Counted from the first letter of the stretch, positions 23,207 through 33,871 are shown. The stretch is 64,000 bases of DNA from Desulfitibacter alkalitolerans DSM 16504 (GCF_000620305.1 NZ_KK211102.1:357428-421427); one strand, 5' to 3'. The notes: generated by a model from the sequence alone, not told the origin. Translations and numbers: made by a program.

Positions 23207-26050
23207 ATGGAAACGATAAAACTTATCATAGACGGGTTGGAGATTAGCGCTCAAAAAGGCAGAACTGTTCTCCAGACCGCTTTGGAAAACGGGATTTACA
23301 TTCCCCATCTTTGCCATCATGAAGACTTGAAACCGGCGGGAATTTGCCGGGTTTGTCTAGTTGAAGTCAACGGTCAGATGCTGGTTTCCTGCCACACTCC
23401 GGTGGAAGAGGGAATGGTGGTTGTAACAGGCAGCCCTGCAGTGGAAAAGGTACGACGGGTGGCAGTGGAGCTTTTAGTGGCTGATCACCATGCCAATTGC
23501 CTTGCTTGTGGCAAAAATAATGACTGCAAGCTGCAGGAAGTTACCAACTTTGTAGCGGTTGACCCAGGCTGCCTGAAAGAATTAAAAGCCCTGGAGCTGG
23601 AACCGCTGGATGATACCCATCCTTTTATCGTCAAGGATCATAATAAGTGTGTCCTATGTGGCATTTGTGTACGCACCTGTTATGAGATTCAAGGGGCAGG
23701 GGCCATTAATTTTGCCTTTCGTGGTTATGCCACTAAGATTAGTACCTTTGGTGACAAACCTCTTAAAGAATCATCCTGCGAGTCCTGCGGCGAATGTATG
23801 GCACGCTGTCCGGTGGGGGCATTGCTTCCCAAAAACGGGGCTAAACCAACTTATGAGGTCAAGACCGTTTGCGGCTATTGCGGCTGCGGCTGCGGGATAT
23901 ATCTCGGTGTGCGCGGAGGTGCAGTTGTGGATGCAAGGGGAGACTCAGCAAGTCCGGTCAATCAGGGCAACCTTTGTGTTAAAGGTCGTTTTGGCTATGA
24001 GTTTATCAATCATCCGGATCGCTTGACTGCACCACTGATTAAACGCAGCGGCCGCTTTGAAGAAGCCTCCTGGGATGAGGCACTTGACCTGGTGGCAAGT
24101 AAGTTTCGGGAGATACAGGAAAAATACGGGCAGGAAGCCCTGGGCGGTTTAAGCTCGGCCCGAACCACAAATGAAGCCAATTATCTTTTCCAAAAGCTGC
24201 TGCGCTCTCTAGGAACTAATAGCGTTGACCATTGTGCCCGCCTCTGACACGCCTCTACGGTGGTCGGTCTGGCCACTACCACAGGCAGCGGGGCAATGAC
24301 AAATCCAATAAGCGATATTGAAGGCTGCAGCGTCATTATGCTGGTGGGTTCTAATCCCACGGCAAATCATCCTATTGTGGGCTACCGCATCAGGCGAGCA
24401 GTGAAAAAGGGGGCCAAACTAATTGTTGTTGATCCGCGTCGCATTCCCCTTGCCGAAATAGCTGATGTTCATTTGCAGATTAAACCCGGAACAGATGTTG
24501 CTCTCCTTAATGGGTTGATGCATGTGATATTGCAGGAAGGCCTTGAAGATAAAGACTATATTGCCAGACGGACAAATAGTTTTGAAAATATGAAGGATTT
24601 TATCATGACCAGATATCCCCTGGCAGATGTTGCTGAGATAACCGGGGTAGCTGAAAGGGATATTGTTCGTGCCGCCCGTATTTATGCCACTGCTTCTAGT
24701 GCCGCTATTTTTTACTGCATGGGAGTGACCCAGCACACCTGCGGCACAGAGAATGTCCTTGCGGTGACTAATCTTGCCCTGGTGACTGGCAATATTGGCA
24801 AGCCTAATGCAGGTGTAAACCCCCTGCGAGGTCAGAACAATGTTCAGGGAGCATGTGATATGGGCTGCTTGCCCCATGTTCTGCCCGGCTATCAGCCATT
24901 GCATAGCGATGGTATGACTTACTGGCAGCGTCTCAGGGGTAAAGAAGCAAAGGGAGAGGCAAACCTGGTTACAGCCCTTGAGTTTGATTTTGAAGGCAAG
25001 AGTCCTCGCACGGTGCCGGCTGATAAAGTCAGTGATGTTATACGGGAGAAGTTTTCCAGGGCCTGGGGAGTTGAGCTATCTGAAATTCCGGGACGTACTA
25101 TCAACGATATGTTTCATCCTAACCCCAGCAGGTGGTGCCGCGGCATGTATATAATGGGGGAAAACCCAATGGTTTCTTCTCCTGACAGGCAGCATGTGCA
25201 AAAAGCCTTGGAATCCTTGGATTTCCTTGTAGTGCAGGATATTTTCCTGACTGAAACTGCCCAACTGGCGGATGTGGTCTTGCCGGCGGCCTCTTTTGCC
25301 GAGCAGGACGGTACGTTTATTAATACTGAACGGCGGGTCCAGCGAGTACGCCGCGCTATAAAACCGGTGGGTCAAAGCAAGGTTGACTGGGAAATAATCC
25401 AAAACCTGGCTGAAAAGCTTAATCTGCCCTGGAAACATCAATCGCCTCAAGAAATTTGGGATGAAGTGCGGCAGCTCACCCCTCACTATTTTGGAGGCAT
25501 GAGTTACCAACGCCTAGATGAACAGGGCCTGCAATGGCCTTGCCCTAATGAAGAGCATCCCGGTACTCCTATTATGCACAGGAGATCCTGGTGCGGTGAA
25601 GAAGATAGATTTGCCAGGGGCATTGGCCAGTTTTCCACGGTAGATTACCGCCATTTTGCCATGGAGAGACCTGATGAGAATTATCCATTTACTTTGACTA
25701 CGGTGCGTAAACTTTATCATTATCATACCAGAAGCATGACGGGAAGAGTTCAAGGCTTGAACGAGATTTTGGGCGAAGAGCGGATGAGTATTAATCCCCA
25801 GGATGCAGAGAGATTGGGAGTCTGTACCGGTGACATGGTTAGGATCACTTCACCCCGGGGTTCAATTACCACGCGGGTAGAGACTACCAGGGAGGTGCCT
25901 GTGGGAGTGGTCAGCATGAGCTTCCATTTTGCCGAATCGGCAGCTAATGTTTTGACTAGCCCTGCAGTATGCAGTATGTCTGTGGCTTCCGCTCTCAAGG
26001 GTTGCGCAGTGCGCATCGAAAAAATCGAACAGGTGGGTGAAGTAGTATGA
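23207..26050 (+). CDS. fdhA: Formate dehydrogenase alpha subunit, selenocysteine-containing
   Basis: The enzyme interconverts formate and CO2 at a Mo/W bis-pterin centre. The reading frame continues through TGA at 24245-24247 (codon 347), which sits in DHCARL-U-HASTVVGL, the exact selenocysteine position of FdhF/FdhA. Domains in order: [2Fe-2S] (residues about 36-62), His/Cys [4Fe-4S] (HHANCLACG), two [4Fe-4S] (CVLCGICVRTC; CESCGECMARC), then the CGYCGCGCG cluster and the molybdopterin domains. ATG 23207 follows AGGAGGT. With the NuoE- and NuoF-like genes upstream it forms an NAD(P)-linked, possibly ferredoxin-bifurcating, cytoplasmic enzyme. The total of 947 codons fits the long FdhA type. 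Confidence 0.95.
24248..24283 (+). promoter_or_regulatory. Bacterial SECIS element of fdhA
   Basis: Eleven nt after the TGA a hairpin forms: GGTGGTC (24259-24265), loop GGTCT (24266-24270), GGCCACT (24271-24277) with two G-T pairs. The GGUCU apical loop is the hallmark bound by SelB in the classic E. coli fdhF SECIS. It supports recoding of the TGA as selenocysteine. Confidence 0.85.
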
Positions 26051-26616
26051 GAGAAAAGCAAGCAGAAGATTATTGCTGGCTGGTTGGCCCCGAACCGGCA
26101 GCCCAGGTTGCACATCCTGAAAAGGAAATGGCCCTGGTAGACGGTGAAATGGTGCCTGCAGAGGAAGCACTAACCGAGATTGCCCTAAAAGTCATCCAGG
26201 CTAAAAAGCCGGTGCTGGTTGTACCGGCACGTATTATCCTTTTCTCCTGGGAAGAAGATGCACCGGCAAAGGCCAGAGCTCTGAGGGAATTAGCTGAAGC
26301 AATGGGAGCCGAGATCCGCCCGATTTTTGATGTGCGACCTCAATATCCCATAGCAAGAACTGCAGTAGAAATTAATCCTTTTCATGGCGATTTGGTTATT
26401 GCCCATGAGAATTATGATGTTGTTGTTTTTTATGGCGTGGAGTGCCTTTATGCGGATGTGGCTCTGAAAATTATATCACAGGGCACTAAATGCTATACCA
26501 TTGCTCTTTGTGGTAAGATAGGCCATGTTGATGCATCAATAACTCTGCGTGATACGGGGATAGAGAGAGTGAAAAAATTGACAGAAATAATCCGTACTAT
26601 GCGCCAGGGAGATTAA
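26047..26616 (+). CDS. CO_dh-like (CdhB/ACS-epsilon family-like) protein, paralogue 1
   Basis: The 189-residue soluble protein overlaps the fdhA stop by 4 nt, so it is translationally coupled to formate dehydrogenase. Its core (ALKVIQAKKPVLVVPARI...ELAEAMGAEIRP...YDVVVFYGVECLYADVALK) fits, from memory, the CO dehydrogenase beta / ACS epsilon family (PF02552), a Rossmann-like fold without metal centre that binds nucleotide in archaeal CODH. The C-terminal KCYTIALCGKIGH motif is also in a paralogue at 36389-36970. No CODH catalytic gene is nearby. It may be an accessory or regulatory subunit; that is inference. Confidence 0.65.
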   Translation: MREKQAEDYCWLVGPEPAAQVAHPEKEMALVDGEMVPAEEALTEIALKVIQAKKPVLVVPARIILFSWEEDAPAKARALRELAEAMGAEIRPIFDVRPQYPIARTAVEINPFHGDLVIAHENYDVVVFYGVECLYADVALKIISQGTKCYTIALCGKIGHVDASITLRDTGIERVKKLTEIIRTMRQGD

Positions 26617-26637
26617 ATGGAGAAGCATAATCGAAAA

Positions 26638-26672
26638 AGCAGGGGGTTTTCCCCTGCTTTCTTGCTTTTTTT
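26638..26672 (+). terminator. Terminator of the formate dehydrogenase operon
   Basis: An 8-bp GC-rich stem AGCAGGGG / CCCCTGCT (26638-26645, 26651-26658) is followed by TTCTTGCTTTTTTT. Confidence 0.85.
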
Positions 26673-26720
26673 CAACAAATAAATATCAACTAAAAAATAT
26701 TTTTAATGGTGAAATTGCAA

Positions 26721-26750
26721 TTGCATTTTCAATCACTGCTATAGTATAAT
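26721..26750 (+). promoter_or_regulatory. Predicted promoter of acc operon
   Basis: The -35-like TTGCAT (26721-26726), an 18-nt spacer and a perfect -10 TATAAT (26745-26750) lie about 130 nt before accB. The leader between them is AT-rich. Confidence 0.6.
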
Positions 26751-26879
26751 GTCAAGTACTAGCACCAAGTAATAAAACCAGTTAGCATAATTTATAGGCA
26801 GAGCCTTATTTTTCAGGGCATACAGAGTTTTACAATTGACTAATTAGTGAATATTAGTAAATACAAGGAGGCTTCTATC

Positions 26880-27368
26880 ATGGAAATAAAAGATATTAAA
26901 GATTTAATTTTAACAATAGACAAAACTAGTATAGAAACAGTAGAAATAGAAAAAAGTGACATTAAAATAAAGATAAATAAAAAATTAACAAATGAAAATA
27001 GTAACTGGGTAAAACCAACTGTAGAAAAGTTAAAGCATAACATGGCAATAGAAGAAATAGAGACAGATACAAATGAAAGAAAATCTGAGGTTGATATTGA
27101 ATATAACAATTTGTTGACTGATGATGAAGATATATATATAGTAAAATCTCCGATTGTAGGTACCTTTTATGGAGCACCAAGTCCTGATGCCCCGCCTTTT
27201 GTAAAAGTAGGAGATAAGGTGGAACAAGGCCAAACCTTATGTATAGTTGAAGCCATGAAGATGATGAATGGAATAGAATGCGAAGTAGCAGGTGAAATTA
27301 TAGACATATTGACAAAAGATGGTGACATAGTTGAATACGGCCAGCCTTTAATGAGGATTGGGAGGTAG
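26880..27368 (+). CDS. accB: Acetyl-CoA carboxylase biotin carboxyl carrier protein
   Basis: The 162-residue carrier presents biotin on the Lys of VEAMKMMNGIE (near residue 127) to AccC and AccDA. The C-terminal biotinyl domain begins YIVKSPIVGTFYGAPSPDAPP, including the thumb typical of acetyl-CoA carboxylase BCCP. The N-terminal region (residues 1-80) is charged and linker-like. ATG 26880 follows AAGGAGG. It is the first gene of accBCDA; its base composition is much more AT-rich than the formate dehydrogenase genes just upstream. Confidence 0.93.
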   Translation: MEIKDIKDLILTIDKTSIETVEIEKSDIKIKINKKLTNENSNWVKPTVEKLKHNMAIEEIETDTNERKSEVDIEYNNLLTDDEDIYIVKSPIVGTFYGAPSPDAPPFVKVGDKVEQGQTLCIVEAMKMMNGIECEVAGEIIDILTKDGDIVEYGQPLMRIGR

Positions 27369-27375
27369 TACGGAA

Positions 27376-28752
27376 ATGTTTAAAAAAATACTCATTGCTA
27401 ACAGAGGTGAAATAGCCCTTAGAATCATTAGAACCTGTAAAGACATGGGAATAAAAGCCGTATCAGTACATTCAGAAATAGAAAGGGATTCGGCACATGT
27501 GCATATGGCAGACGAAGCCATTTGTATTGGTCCTGCGTCGCCTAAAAAAAGCTATTTAAACATAGACAGTATAATAAGTGCAGCTTTGGTTACAAAATGT
27601 GAAGCTATACATCCAGGCTATGGATTTCTTTCGGAAAATTCAAAGCTTGTAGACGCATGTAAATTAAATGGAATAAAATTCATTGGACCGCCTAAAGAAT
27701 CTATGGAAAAAATGGGAAACAAATCTGAAGCAAAAAGAACAATGATAGGGGTAGGAGTTCCTGTTGTACCAGGTTCAAAAAGTTCCACAAATATAGCAGA
27801 AGAAGCGCTTGAAACAGCCAGGCAGATTGGTTTCCCTGTTATGATCAAGGCTGCTAGCGGTGGTGGCGGAAGAGGAATGAGAATAGTACATATAGAAAAA
27901 GAGTTTATAGAAAAATTTAATATGGCAAAATCAGAAGCTGCAGCGGCATTCAATGATGATTCTTTATATGTAGAAAAGTATATAGAGGAGCCCAGGCATA
28001 TAGAATTCCAAATATTAGCAGACGAACATGGGAATATAATACATTTAGGAGAAAGAGACTGCTCCATACAAAGAAGAAATCAAAAAGTGCTAGAAGAGGC
28101 TCCATGTGTTGCTATTAGTGAAGAACTGAGAAATAAAATGGGAGAGATGGCCCTTAGCGCAGCCAGGGCAGTTAACTATGTGAGTGCTGGAACCATTGAA
28201 TTTTTATTAGATAAATATAATAATTTTTACTTCATAGAAATGAATACAAGAATACAGGTAGAACATCCAGTAACAGAGATGATAACAGGAATAGATTTGA
28301 TAAAAGAACAGATTAGGATAGGCTATGGCGAAAAATTAAATATTACTCAGAAGCAAGTACAAGTAAATGGCCATGCTATTGAATGCAGAATAAACGCCGA
28401 AAATCCTGGCAAAAACTTTAGGCCTTCTCCAGGACAGATAGAAGGATATTTTCCTCCGGGAGGTTATGGTGTTAGGCTGGACAGCCACATCTATAGTGGT
28501 TACATTATTCCCCCTAACTATGATTCTATGATTGCAAAGCTTATCGTATGGGGGGAAAATAGAAAGGAAGCTATTGCTAGAATGAAAAGAGCTTTAAATG
28601 AAATTATAATTACCGGTATAGACACAAATATTGAATTTCAAAAGCAAATATTAAACAATGAAAACTTTTTAAGCAACAAGGTAGACACTTCATTTATAGA
28701 GAAAGAAATATACAGGGAGGATGCTGCAGCAAAGGGAGTGGATGTATGCTAA
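27376..28752 (+). CDS. accC: Acetyl-CoA carboxylase biotin carboxylase subunit
   Basis: The 458-residue ATP-grasp enzyme carboxylates biotin with bicarbonate. Visible features are the N-terminal [21 protein letters not shown], the glycine-rich ATP loop [30 protein letters not shown] and [14 protein letters not shown], all intact. ATG 27376 is preceded by GGGAGGT, which overlaps the 3' end of accB, so the spacing is 7 nt. The length matches the family. No pyruvate-carboxylase extension is present. Confidence 0.95.
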   Translation: MFKKILIANRGEIALRIIRTCKDMGIKAVSVHSEIERDSAHVHMADEAICIGPASPKKSYLNIDSIISAALVTKCEAIHPGYGFLSENSKLVDACKLNGIKFIGPPKESMEKMGNKSEAKRTMIGVGVPVVPGSKSSTNIAEEALETARQIGFPVMIKAASGGGGRGMRIVHIEKEFIEKFNMAKSEAAAAFNDDSLYVEKYIEEPRHIEFQILADEHGNIIHLGERDCSIQRRNQKVLEEAPCVAISEELRNKMGEMALSAARAVNYVSAGTIEFLLDKYNNFYFIEMNTRIQVEHPVTEMITGIDLIKEQIRIGYGEKLNITQKQVQVNGHAIECRINAENPGKNFRPSPGQIEGYFPPGGYGVRLDSHIYSGYIIPPNYDSMIAKLIVWGENRKEAIARMKRALNEIIITGIDTNIEFQKQILNNENFLSNKVDTSFIEKEIYREDAAAKGVDVC

Positions 28753-29573
28753 AAGACTTATTTAGTAAAAAAAAATATACTACAATAAATTTGACGGATA
28801 ACAGGGAAAAAAAATCTTCTGCTTCTAATGAAGGTTTCAAAACAAGCGAAAATATTTTCATAAAAGTTGAAAAGCCCAGGAGAATGGGAGCTAGAGATAG
28901 AATAAAGGAATTAATAGACGAAAATACATTTGTAGAGTATGATATGGATTTAATGACAGATAACCCTTTAGATTTTCCAGACTATGACGAAAAGATTACA
29001 ACTGCTATTCAAAATTCTAATGAAAACGAAGCTGTAATCACTGGAGAGGGGAAAATACAGGGACAAAGTTGTATTGTCTGTGTGATGGATCCTAATTTTA
29101 TGATGGGAAGCATGGGGTCTGTAGTTGGGGAAAAAATTACAAGAGCAGTAGAAAAAGCTATTGAAAAAAGAAATGCTGTGGTAATATTTTCAGCGTCCGG
29201 TGGAGCAAGAATGCAGGAAGGGGTATTATCCTTAATGCAGATGGCTAAGACATCTGCTGCATTAGCCAGACTATCTGAAGAGGGATTACTATATATTTCT
29301 GTGTTGACAGATCCAACCACAGGAGGTGTTACTGCCAGTTTTGCTATGCTGGGTGATATAATTATTGCAGAACCGGGGGCTTTAATTGGATTTGCAGGGC
29401 CCAGGGTTATTGAGCAAACTATCAGACAGAAACTTCCTGAAGGATTTCAAAGAGCAGAGTTTTTACTAGAAAAAGGGTTTATTGATAAAATTGCAGAGAG
29501 GAAGGATATGAGAAATATCATATCTAAAATTATAAAAATCCACACAGCAGGTGGTGGTAGAATCCATGAATAA
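28746..29573 (+). CDS. accD: Acetyl-CoA carboxylase carboxyltransferase beta subunit without zinc finger
   Basis: The crotonase-fold beta subunit accepts the carboxyl group from biotin onto acetyl-CoA. The core is intact ([60 protein letters not shown]). The N-terminal segment where AccD normally has a Cys4 zinc ribbon is shortened and contains no cysteine (residues 1-55), which is unusual. The gene overlaps accC by 7 nt. Total length is 275 residues, slightly under the usual 285-300. Confidence 0.92.
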   Translation: MLKDLFSKKKYTTINLTDNREKKSSASNEGFKTSENIFIKVEKPRRMGARDRIKELIDENTFVEYDMDLMTDNPLDFPDYDEKITTAIQNSNENEAVITGEGKIQGQSCIVCVMDPNFMMGSMGSVVGEKITRAVEKAIEKRNAVVIFSASGGARMQEGVLSLMQMAKTSAALARLSEEGLLYISVLTDPTTGGVTASFAMLGDIIIAEPGALIGFAGPRVIEQTIRQKLPEGFQRAEFLLEKGFIDKIAERKDMRNIISKIIKIHTAGGGRIHE

Positions 29574-30528
29574 TATGTTAGAATTTGAAAAACCAATTAT
29601 TGAGCTTGAACATAAAATCAACGAATTAAAAAATTTTGCTTATGAAAATAATTTGGATTTAACCAATGAAATTGACATATTAACTAATAAACTTGAAATG
29701 ATGAGAAGAGATGTTTATGAAAACTTAAGTCCATGGCAAAAAGTAAAACTTGCACGGCTTCAAGAAAGACCTACATCTTTGGATTATATTGAAAAACTAT
29801 TATCCGATTTTATAGAGTTTCATGGAGACAGATTTTATGGAGATGATAAATCCATAGTAGCTGGAATTGGAATATTTCAGGGTATGCCTGTTACAGTAAT
29901 AGGGCATCAAAAAGGAAAGGATACAAAGGAAAATATTAAAAGGAATTTTGGAATGCCTCATCCAGAGGGATATAGAAAAGCTTTAAGATTAATGAAACAA
30001 GCAGAAAAGTTCAAAAGGGCTATAATAACTTTTATTGACACGCCAGGAGCATACTGCGGCTTGGGTGCAGAGGAAAGAGGTCAAGGAGAAGCAATAGCGA
30101 GAAATCTAATGGAAATGAGCAGACTAAAAACACCTATTATATCCATAGTTATAGGAGAGGGTGGAAGTGGCGGTGCTTTAGCCCTTGGAGTTGCTGATAG
30201 AGTGTGTATGCTGGAACATTCCATATACTCGGTTATATCACCTGAAGGTCTTTCCAGTATATTGTGGAAAGACTCTAATCTTGCTCAAAAAGCAGCTGAT
30301 ATTATGAGACTAACAGCACAGGATTTATTATCATTAAATGTTATAGATACTATAATAAAAGAGCCATTAGGTGGAGCTCATAAGGATATGGATTTTACAT
30401 CCGACAATATTAAGCAATATATATTAGGTGAATTGGAATCTCTTAAAAAACTAAGTGAACAAGAATTATTAGATAAGAGGTACGAAAAAATTAAAAAAAT
30501 AGGAGTTTGGAAGCAGAGATATTGCTGA
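29566..30528 (+). CDS. accA: Acetyl-CoA carboxylase carboxyltransferase alpha subunit
   Basis: The 320-residue alpha subunit pairs with AccD to make malonyl-CoA. It has the N-terminal helical region ([18 protein letters not shown]), then [26 protein letters not shown] and [18 protein letters not shown] of the carboxyltransferase fold. ATG 29566 overlaps the accD stop; an in-frame ATG at 29575 is an alternative. It is the last gene of the operon; the next 550 nt hold a riboswitch for a different gene. Confidence 0.94.
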   Translation: MNNMLEFEKPIIELEHKINELKNFAYENNLDLTNEIDILTNKLEMMRRDVYENLSPWQKVKLARLQERPTSLDYIEKLLSDFIEFHGDRFYGDDKSIVAGIGIFQGMPVTVIGHQKGKDTKENIKRNFGMPHPEGYRKALRLMKQAEKFKRAIITFIDTPGAYCGLGAEERGQGEAIARNLMEMSRLKTPIISIVIGEGGSGGALALGVADRVCMLEHSIYSVISPEGLSSILWKDSNLAQKAADIMRLTAQDLLSLNVIDTIIKEPLGGAHKDMDFTSDNIKQYILGELESLKKLSEQELLDKRYEKIKKIGVWKQRYC

Positions 30529-30825
30529 CACCCTTGCATGTTGCATAAAAATGTGTTAAATTAACAATCAAGAGCTATGCACTTGCTGGAAATAATTAGA
30601 GGACATAACCTTTTGACAAAACATTACATCAAAGTACCTTTTGAGATATTGACCCCCATGGAAAAACCCGTTACTAGGCAGCACAGCACTCTTTATCGTA
30701 CAGCCAAGCAGAACCTTGGGATTAATTTCAATGTTTGCAGTGTGCATTAATTTGATGCCGTAGCTTTAAAATATAGGGTTTGCCGGATTAATAGGTTTTG
30801 AGGATTAAAGATATAAGTTAGTTAC

Positions 30826-30922
30826 ATAGAGGGAGTAACTGCCTGATTCATTTCAGGATTCAAAGTCGTCAACCGGAGTTGCCATCCCGGCTTTGAAAAC
30901 TTTTGTTGTGTGAGACTCTGTG
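30826..30922 (+). ncRNA. yybP-ykoY (Mn2+) riboswitch aptamer
   Basis: The consensus of the family is visible: GAGGGAGTAAC near the 5' side, then AAAGTCGTCAACCGG, the paired GCCATCCCGGCTTTGA, and GTGTGAGACTCTGTG closing the basal stem (ACATAGAG pairs with CTCTGTG). This RNA class binds Mn2+ and controls manganese exporters and P-type ATPases. It lies about 150 nt before a P-type cation ATPase gene on the same strand. Confidence 0.85.
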
Positions 30923-30960
30923 GTCAGGATATTTTTCTGGCTGAAGGGTCTTTTGTTATT
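30913..30960 (+). terminator. Riboswitch-controlled terminator
   Basis: AGACTCT (30913-30919) can pair with AGGGTCT (30945-30951) and GGTCAG (30922-30927) with CTGGCT (30937-30942), followed by TTTGTTATTTAT. The 5' arm overlaps the 3' strand of the aptamer basal stem, so ligand-stabilised aptamer would prevent termination: an ON switch. Confidence 0.65.
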
Positions 30961-31075
30961 TATAAGCTACAACCATAATTTTAAGAAATAGCTAAACGAA
31001 AGAAAAATAGAATTCCTGATAAATACTATATTGATGGTTTTTGTAAAATTGCTTATGGAAGGGAGATAGAAAAAG

Positions 31076-33682
31076 ATGAGTGAATTCTACCGAAAAAAAC
31101 CTGAGGAAACGTTGAAAACCTTGGGGGTTACAGAACAAGGATTGCATGATGATGAAGTTAAGAAAAGGCGGGAGCAGTACGGCTATAACGAGTTAGAGGA
31201 AGGGAAACAAAAAACAGCGATTGAGGTATTCATTGAGCAGCTCAAAGACTTTTTGGTCATTATCCTCATGGCGGCAGCAACTATTTCGGCTTTCCTGGGA
31301 AAAATTGAGAGCACAGTCGTCATTTTGTTTGTTGTCGTCCTTAATGCTGTACTTGGAACGATTCAACACCTTAAAGCTGAACAATCTTTGAATAGCCTTA
31401 AAGCCCTTTCCTCGCCGACAGCCAAGGTTTTAAGAAATGGCCAAAAAACAGAAATTCCTTCAAAGGAAATTGTTGTTGGCGATGTCCTTTATCTGGACGC
31501 AGGAGATTTTGTAAGTGCTGATGGACGAATTATTGAGAACTACAGCCTTCAGATCAACGAAAGTTCGTTAACGGGTGAATCGGTGAGCGTGATGAAGTCC
31601 GTTGAAGTAATTGATAAAGACGATGTGCCCATTGGCGATAAAAAGAACATGGTCTTTTCAGGAAGTTTTGTCACCTACGGAAGGGGAGTCATCGTTGTCA
31701 CTGACATTGGTATGAAGACAGAGATTGGCAAAATAGCCCGCCTTCTTGGTACGGCACAAGAAAAGAAAACGCCGCTGCAAGTAAATCTTGATAACTTTGG
31801 CAAGAAGCTGGCCATGGCAATTATAGCCATTGCTGCGGTCATCTTTACTCTGGATATGATAAGGGGACTGCCCCTTGTGGATTCCTTCATGTTTGCGATA
31901 GCACTTGCAGTGGCGGCTATACCTGAGGCGCTGAGTTCCATTGTGACGATTGTGCTGGCCACGGGAACACAGAAGATGGCGAAAGAAAACGCGATTATCC
32001 GGAAGCTCCCGGCGGTAGAAACCTTGGGAAGTGTTTCAATCGTTTGTTCCGATAAAACCGGTACCCTTACGCAGAATAAGATGACAGTGCAGTATGTCTA
32101 TGTTGATAATAAAGTTGTGGAATATGATAAATTGGATTTGGAAAAGCCAATGGAGCATAGAATTATCCTAATGGCGCTTTTATGCAATGATTCAGTTACT
32201 GTCGTAAAAAAGGAAATTGGCGATCCAACTGAAATTGCTCTTGTCAATCTCGGGGATATTTACGGTCTCGACGAGCTTGTGGTCAGGGAGCAATATCACC
32301 GTGTTGGAGAGATCCCATTTGATTCTGACAGAAAACTGATGAGTACAGTCAACAGGATCGATGGACGATATTTGATGTGCACGAAAGGTGCATCGGATGT
32401 TCTTCTTTCTAGGATAACTAAAATCGAAACCTCGGGGGGTATCGTTGATTTTACGGAGGAACATAAAAGGGAAGTTGAGAAAATAAACAGGGATTTTTCT
32501 TCTAATGGTCTTAGGGTGCTGGGATTTGCCTATAAAGAAGTATTGGAAGGGCACGAGGTTGGGCTTGAGGATGAAAGGGATATGGTTTTCATCGGATTGA
32601 TATCCATGATGGATCCTCCAAGGCCAGAATCAGCGCCTGCGGTTGAAGAATGCGTTAAAGCTGGCATAAAAGTTGTTATGATTACCGGTGATCATAGGAT
32701 TACCGCCTCAGCTATTGCCAGGCAGATTGGGATTTTAAAGGATGAATCTGAAGTAGTCGAAGGTTTTGAAATCGAAAAATGGAGCGATGAGGAACTCATC
32801 AATAAAGTTGAAAAGATATCAGTTTATGCGCGGGTATCCCCGGAGCACAAGATTAGGATTGTCCGGGCATGGCAAGAAAGAGGGAGTGTCGTGGCAATGA
32901 CAGGTGATGGTGTCAATGACGGCCCGGCCCTGAAGCAGGCGGATATTGGAATTGCAATGGGGATTACTGGAACAGATGTTGCCAAGGATGCTTCTTCAAT
33001 GGTACTTACTGATGACAACTTCTCGACAATAGTCAAAGCTATCTCCAATGGCCGCAGTATTTACGCTAATATCCAGAATTCAATTCGGTTCCTGCTGGCA
33101 GGAAATACCGGTGGGGTTATGTCTGTAGTTTATGCTTCATTATTGGCTCTGCCAGTACCTTTTACTGCAATACATCTATTATTCATCAACATGCTTACTG
33201 ACAGTTTACCGGCGATTGCCATTGGACTTGAACCACATAATAAAAACATCATGAAGAAAAAGCCTCGGGACATTAAAACCCCGTTGCTGAGCAAAGCCTT
33301 TGCAAGACAAATTCTCATGGAAGGTTTCATCATCGGCGCCGTCACCATTATTGCCTACCATATAGGTCTATCGACAGGCGATTCGGTGCTAGCCAGCACC
33401 ATGGCATTTGCTACTCTGTGTTTGGCAAGATTGTTCCATGGCTTCAACTCAAGGTCTAATGAATCTATCTTTAAAATAGGCTTATTTACGAATAAATATT
33501 CTTGGTACGCATTGATCCTTGGCATTATACTATTGCACTCTGTGCTGTTGCTGCCCCCGTTGATGGAGGTGTTTGAAATAGCCATGCTTAATACAGCCCA
33601 ATTCAGCACCATTTATGCCCTGGCCCTAACGCCCCTCGTGCTGATCCAGCTTTACAGGCTTTTATTTACGAAAAGCAGCTGA
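31076..33682 (+). CDS. P2A-type cation-transporting ATPase (Ca2+/Mn2+)
   Basis: The 868-residue membrane pump has the phosphorylation site CSDKTGTLTQNKM (near residue 325), the TGES motif (SSLTGESVSV), TGDGVNDGPALKQADIG near residue 610, and about ten membrane helices. The fourth helix contains AVAAIPEALSSIV, a PEAL/PEGL metal-binding motif of the Ca2+ (PMCA/SERCA-like) branch, which also transports Mn2+. ATG 31076 follows GGGAG. Because a Mn2+ riboswitch precedes it, Mn2+ export is the likely physiological role; calcium cannot be excluded. Confidence 0.88.
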   Translation: MSEFYRKKPEETLKTLGVTEQGLHDDEVKKRREQYGYNELEEGKQKTAIEVFIEQLKDFLVIILMAAATISAFLGKIESTVVILFVVVLNAVLGTIQHLKAEQSLNSLKALSSPTAKVLRNGQKTEIPSKEIVVGDVLYLDAGDFVSADGRIIENYSLQINESSLTGESVSVMKSVEVIDKDDVPIGDKKNMVFSGSFVTYGRGVIVVTDIGMKTEIGKIARLLGTAQEKKTPLQVNLDNFGKKLAMAIIAIAAVIFTLDMIRGLPLVDSFMFAIALAVAAIPEALSSIVTIVLATGTQKMAKENAIIRKLPAVETLGSVSIVCSDKTGTLTQNKMTVQYVYVDNKVVEYDKLDLEKPMEHRIILMALLCNDSVTVVKKEIGDPTEIALVNLGDIYGLDELVVREQYHRVGEIPFDSDRKLMSTVNRIDGRYLMCTKGASDVLLSRITKIETSGGIVDFTEEHKREVEKINRDFSSNGLRVLGFAYKEVLEGHEVGLEDERDMVFIGLISMMDPPRPESAPAVEECVKAGIKVVMITGDHRITASAIARQIGILKDESEVVEGFEIEKWSDEELINKVEKISVYARVSPEHKIRIVRAWQERGSVVAMTGDGVNDGPALKQADIGIAMGITGTDVAKDASSMVLTDDNFSTIVKAISNGRSIYANIQNSIRFLLAGNTGGVMSVVYASLLALPVPFTAIHLLFINMLTDSLPAIAIGLEPHNKNIMKKKPRDIKTPLLSKAFARQILMEGFIIGAVTIIAYHIGLSTGDSVLASTMAFATLCLARLFHGFNSRSNESIFKIGLFTNKYSWYALILGIILLHSVLLLPPLMEVFEIAMLNTAQFSTIYALALTPLVLIQLYRLLFTKSS

Positions 33683-33730
33683 ATGACTTTTAGTTGAATA
33701 ATTACGAGAGAATTTAAGTTGAGCTGTGGG

Positions 33731-33811
33731 AGAAACGCGTTGCAATTCTTATGTGTTTATATTATAATTGGCAGAAACGCGTTGCAATTCTTATGTGTTT
33801 GTATTATAATT
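33731..33811 (+). promoter_or_regulatory. Tandemly duplicated sigma-A promoter (39-bp direct repeat)
   Basis: Two copies of a 39-bp block (33731-33769, 33773-33811) differ by one base. Each contains TTGCAA, a 17-nt spacer and TATAAT (-10 at 33763-33768 and 33805-33810), so two identical promoters fire into the gene at 33872. Confidence 0.8.
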
Positions 33812-33871
33812 TTAATAATGACAATGAGTGTTTTGAAGATATAGCAATCTAATTGCACAAGGGGCTTGGCT

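Noticed and set aside
24245..24247. In-frame TGA in fdhA as a nonsense mutation or gene split
   Set aside because: Position matches the catalytic selenocysteine and a GGUCU-loop SECIS follows; both halves are intact.
33731..33811. Attachment-site direct repeat
   Set aside because: Each copy is a full promoter and there is no mobile gene between the copies.
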